From Xylogone sp. PMI_703 (lineage: Eukaryota; Ascomycota; Leotiomycetes), in NCBI GenBank assembly GCA_021399445.1, contig JAJTUQ010000002.1:2604001-2668000 (forward strand): a stretch of DNA of 64,000 bases, read 5' to 3'. Positions 60,900-64,000 of the stretch are shown piece after piece (within the stretch, counting starts at the first letter, position 1; the number at the start of each line of letters is the position of its first letter). The position numbers and the translations under genes are program-made. Under the pieces are notes generated by a model, which saw nothing but the letters and a program-made list of their open reading frames with translations, had not been told where the DNA came from and made no database searches.

Positions 60900-63839
60900 T
60901 GTTGGATAGGAAGTAGATGAGGCACAATCTATGTGGAGGGAAAAAGAGGAAAATTCGTTAAAAAAAAATGGATGTTTGGTATTAAGAGAAAAGCAGTTAC
61001 TGTAAGAGCCCGGCTCAATGAGATAGGAGACGAAAGATAAAGGAAAAGAAAAACTTTGGAAGAGAACCCCTGACGTGGAAAGGAACGAATATGAAGTGGA
61101 AACGAAACATATATTTGTACTTGCCTGTGCTACGACAGCTGTACTTGTACAACCTTGGCTTGCATTTCTAGACGCCGAAACAGAAACACGGGAATCAGAA
61201 ATAGGAATAGCAATAGATAGATTGCGTTTGTGTTTCCTAAGAAAGCTGTGGGGGAACCCTCGCTGTGTCCTTGCAAGCGCTCTTCCAATGCGAGGAATTT
61301 CTCCCCATAGCGACGCGCTGAACGCAGGCCCTCTCTGCAACCAGGCGGCTGTGTCCAATCAGGCGTGCCCAACCCCAGATCAGGTCGGAATAAAGAACGG
61401 CCACCCGCGTGCTCTCGTTAGCTTCAACGTGCAGGTGAGGCTGTTGATTGGTGGTGCTTATTTTTAGGATTGGCGCTTCCGACCACGGCGGCTACGGAGT
61501 CAGCACGATAATAACCAACCTTCCATCGACCTGGGGCAACTAGAAACGAAAAAAACAACATGGAAGGCTAGATCTGGCTCTAGGCGACCCATAGACGGAG
61601 GTATTACCGATATTGTGAACCTCTTCTACTATATTTACACCTTTGTGTGGAATGTGGTTGGTTGCTGATATTGGCCTTCTTATGTACGCCTGTACGGGTC
61701 CTGCAATTTTGCGTTGGGTCTTTCATACGGCCAGCGTCCATTTGGAGAGGCATAGAAGATTTTGATGGAACTGTAGGCTCAATTAACCAGTGCAAATACC
61801 CTGCGACGGTCTTGGCTTATGGATAAATCTGGTGATGATTGCGTAGTATCTCAGGGTTTCCTAGTCTAGTGGCCCATGATGAAGATCGACACGCCCTATT
61901 CGATCTTTGCTGAATCTAAATTTATCGTCAGATAGGAGAATATGATAAGGTTAAATTAATCGTCGGCAAGATCTATCGCCATAGCGAAAGTAGCTCGGAG
62001 AAGGGTTTTATTTTTCGTTCACGATGCCCTAGACAAACGCAGGAATAGTTGCAAGTACTATCGTCCCTTAGAGCTCTGACTTTATGGCACGGCCGAGCTA
62101 GACCTCCTTACGAGGATAAACAGAGCTGCATGGACTTTGGTGATTTGGGTTGGTGGTATAGTGTGTGCAATCAGCTGAATGAGGTTACTGTATTAACCCT
62201 GAGAGGGACAATCACCTCGCTGTTCCCGTCACAGCAACTGCACCAACACATGTCACTAAACACCAGCATTGAATGTTATGGTAAATTGGTGTCTAGGGTC
62301 TTCTTTCTGGTGCCAACCTATCCTTCGCAGCTTTCGGTGTCTCCAGGACCACGCACAGAGGCAACTTGAGCATCCTCCTTTCGATTGATCAGTGAGGTAA
62401 TCGCGATACAGCGGATAGCGAGGACCGAGCACTTCTATTAGACCAAAACTCATCTCAGCCCGAAAGAATCGGCTGAGCGCAGTTCAATGGAGTAATTCTT
62501 CCACAAGATATCTAGAAGCTCCTTGCCACGCTTCATACTTTATTTTTCTGTCGTTCTTGGAAGCATTGACTTCTTCCATCGCAGGTTGCGCATGGCACGG
62601 TTCCATGCACGTCATTTCGCCAAAGGTGCAGGAACTGAAGTTATGGATGACCCTCTAAAAAGGACAGCTTGATTCTTGCAATAAAGTACTAGTATCGCTA
62701 TGTTCTGAGTATCGTATAATAATGACCAGATTCAATGCAAACAGCAGTAGGCCGATAAAGGAACCGGTTGGGTCGAGCTATCTTAAGGATTGATTTCCCA
62801 GATTGCTCTATTGGGTCCAAAGGAGCGACAGCAAAAGTTGCCATAGAGGATGAAATTTCTCTACCTCCAAAAGTCGAGTATGGGCCACAGCGTGCAGAAG
62901 ACAAGAGAAGAATTGCCGCGATTCCGCAGACACGTTATGTTTCTGATTAGATTTCGAGAAACGGTGGAGCATGCAAGCAGTGTCGTTGAATCTGCATAAT
63001 GTCTCGCAGGGGTCGAATAAGCCACACTCAGCCAACCAAGCATCAGATGTGCCCCAATTGATGTTGATGTCTTTCCCTTTGAACTGATTTCTCTAGTCAG
63101 CACCTTGCTGTGGCGATGACGTGCAAACGACTTGGGGAAGAGATGGCTTGGTACATATGCGCGGCTGGGTACGTTGTACTGTACCTTCCGGCCACCGACC
63201 TACGCAGACCCTCTTCTCCCCCAAGCCTCCAGCAGTTAAACCTAAGGCGTGCAAGCTCGGTCATTAGAATTCTCGGTTTTTATTGAATGTCTGACTATCA
63301 ATATGGAGAATTGGAGTTCTTAACAGTCGGGTGGTCAGTCCATTAATCAATTATGTTTCTGGATGGCTTCACGGGCGTTGGAGGAGATTCCCAGGGGTAT
63401 GAATCCCATATCCGATATGTCCCAGCATTCTGGAAGCGCACCTGCACACTCATAATTAGCCTACCGCTGCTCCTGGTACCTGTCGATCACTATAGCGATT
63501 AACCTGAGATATGTTAATCAAAAGCGTTGCTCCACTGTTGCTGCAATGACTGATGAGCAAGCCGACGGCACCAACCAACATTGCTACAGAGCCTCGAGGA
63601 ACGAGCTATCACTATCAGAGGAGGTCCGGGAATCCCCTGCCAAGGGATTGCACTACGCTATGAGACTGTTTATCTTTAGAGGGTATATCACATTGTATCT
63701 GCCCACATGTAACTCTGTCCCATTCAAGATTCCTTTACGATCTTTTAAGTTAATACACCATTTCATCCACCTACTTCATATTGCTGCCCGATAGAAGTTC
63801 ACAACCATTGAAGTAATATATACAGTGGGCGCGAGCGGC
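60900..63839. other. Gene-free stretch, right side
   Basis: Includes the promoter and leader of the membrane protein gene near 60900-61500. Only short frames elsewhere, none with a recognisable protein. Confidence 0.45.
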
Positions 63840-64000
63840 ATGCCGGGATCCATAGATGACCCAGAACTCCATACGGAGAGCATAGACAATTCTGGAACTA
63901 TTGTATCTGAGGAGAGAGATATCATGGTTGATAAATTGCAAATGGGGATTCTCCCCGGTATTGCTCTACCTCCATCTCCGAAAGACAGTCTCGACCTGAA
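63840..64000 (+). CDS. Possible partial ORF running off the window
   Basis: From ATG at 63840 the frame stays open for 53 codons to the window end (MPGSIDDPELHTESIDNSGT and onward). The composition is acidic and protein-like, and a TAATATATA stretch lies about 25 bp upstream. No family is recognised, and a frame of this length can occur by chance. Confidence 0.25.
   Translation, partial: MPGSIDDPELHTESIDNSGTIVSEERDIMVDKLQMGILPGIALPPSPKDSLDL

Overview
The window looks like nuclear DNA of a filamentous ascomycete (Pezizomycotina). Genes are split by short introns (mostly about 50-90 nt) with GTAAGT/GTATGT-type donors and CTAAC/CTGAC-type branch points. The proteins include fungal types such as an HsbA-like secreted protein, a long-chain alcohol oxidase and a class I cAMP phosphodiesterase. 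The class within Pezizomycotina cannot be fixed from this window. I reconstructed exon structures by hand from splice sites and reading-frame continuity; none is confirmed by transcripts.

Layout. 1-4.6 kb: no gene. 4.6-5.7 kb (+): FYVE zinc-finger protein. 7.9-10.6 kb (+): fatty-alcohol oxidase, convergent with the molybdenum-cofactor gene for cyclic pyranopterin synthesis (MoaA+MoaC, -, 10.8-13.0 kb). That gene shares a 444-bp divergent promoter with a WDR8/WRAP73-type WD-repeat gene (+, 13.4-15.2 kb). 16.3-22.4 kb (+): a 2004-residue RhoGEF (DH-PH) protein with four copies of an undescribed short motif. It converges on fibrillarin (NOP1, -, 22.9-24.2 kb). 26.1-26.7 kb (+): HsbA-like secreted protein. 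27.8-28.3 kb (+): small Ser-rich hypothetical protein. 29.9-32.9 kb (-): cAMP phosphodiesterase. 32.9-37.2 kb: gene-free, with an 8-bp minisatellite. 37.2-42.4 kb (-): Yta7/ATAD2-type AAA ATPase histone chaperone. 42.4-48.8 kb: sparse region holding an isolated IFI6/IFI27-like membrane protein gene and possible gene relics. 48.8-49.9 kb (-): SWR1-complex subunit Swc5. 49.9-54.3 kb: gene-free. 54.3-57.0 kb (+): Bni4/Afr1-like putative PP1-docking protein. 58.0-59.8 kb (+): tRNA-dihydrouridine synthase Dus1. 60.2-60.9 kb (-): four-helix membrane protein. 60.9-64 kb: gene-free apart from a doubtful ORF running off the right edge.

The genes are mostly unrelated housekeeping or signalling genes rather than a metabolic cluster. 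Two themes recur. One is chromatin (Yta7-like chaperone and Swc5). The other is polarity and signalling (RhoGEF, PDE, Bni4-like, FYVE).

The most interesting signal is the MoaA/MoaC junction. Two overlapping splice donors lie inside the codons for the essential C-terminal Gly-Gly. Use of one gives an in-frame MoaA-MoaC fusion lacking Gly-Gly; use of the other, or intron retention, ends MoaA at Gly-Gly. This parallels the alternative splicing known for animal MOCS1.
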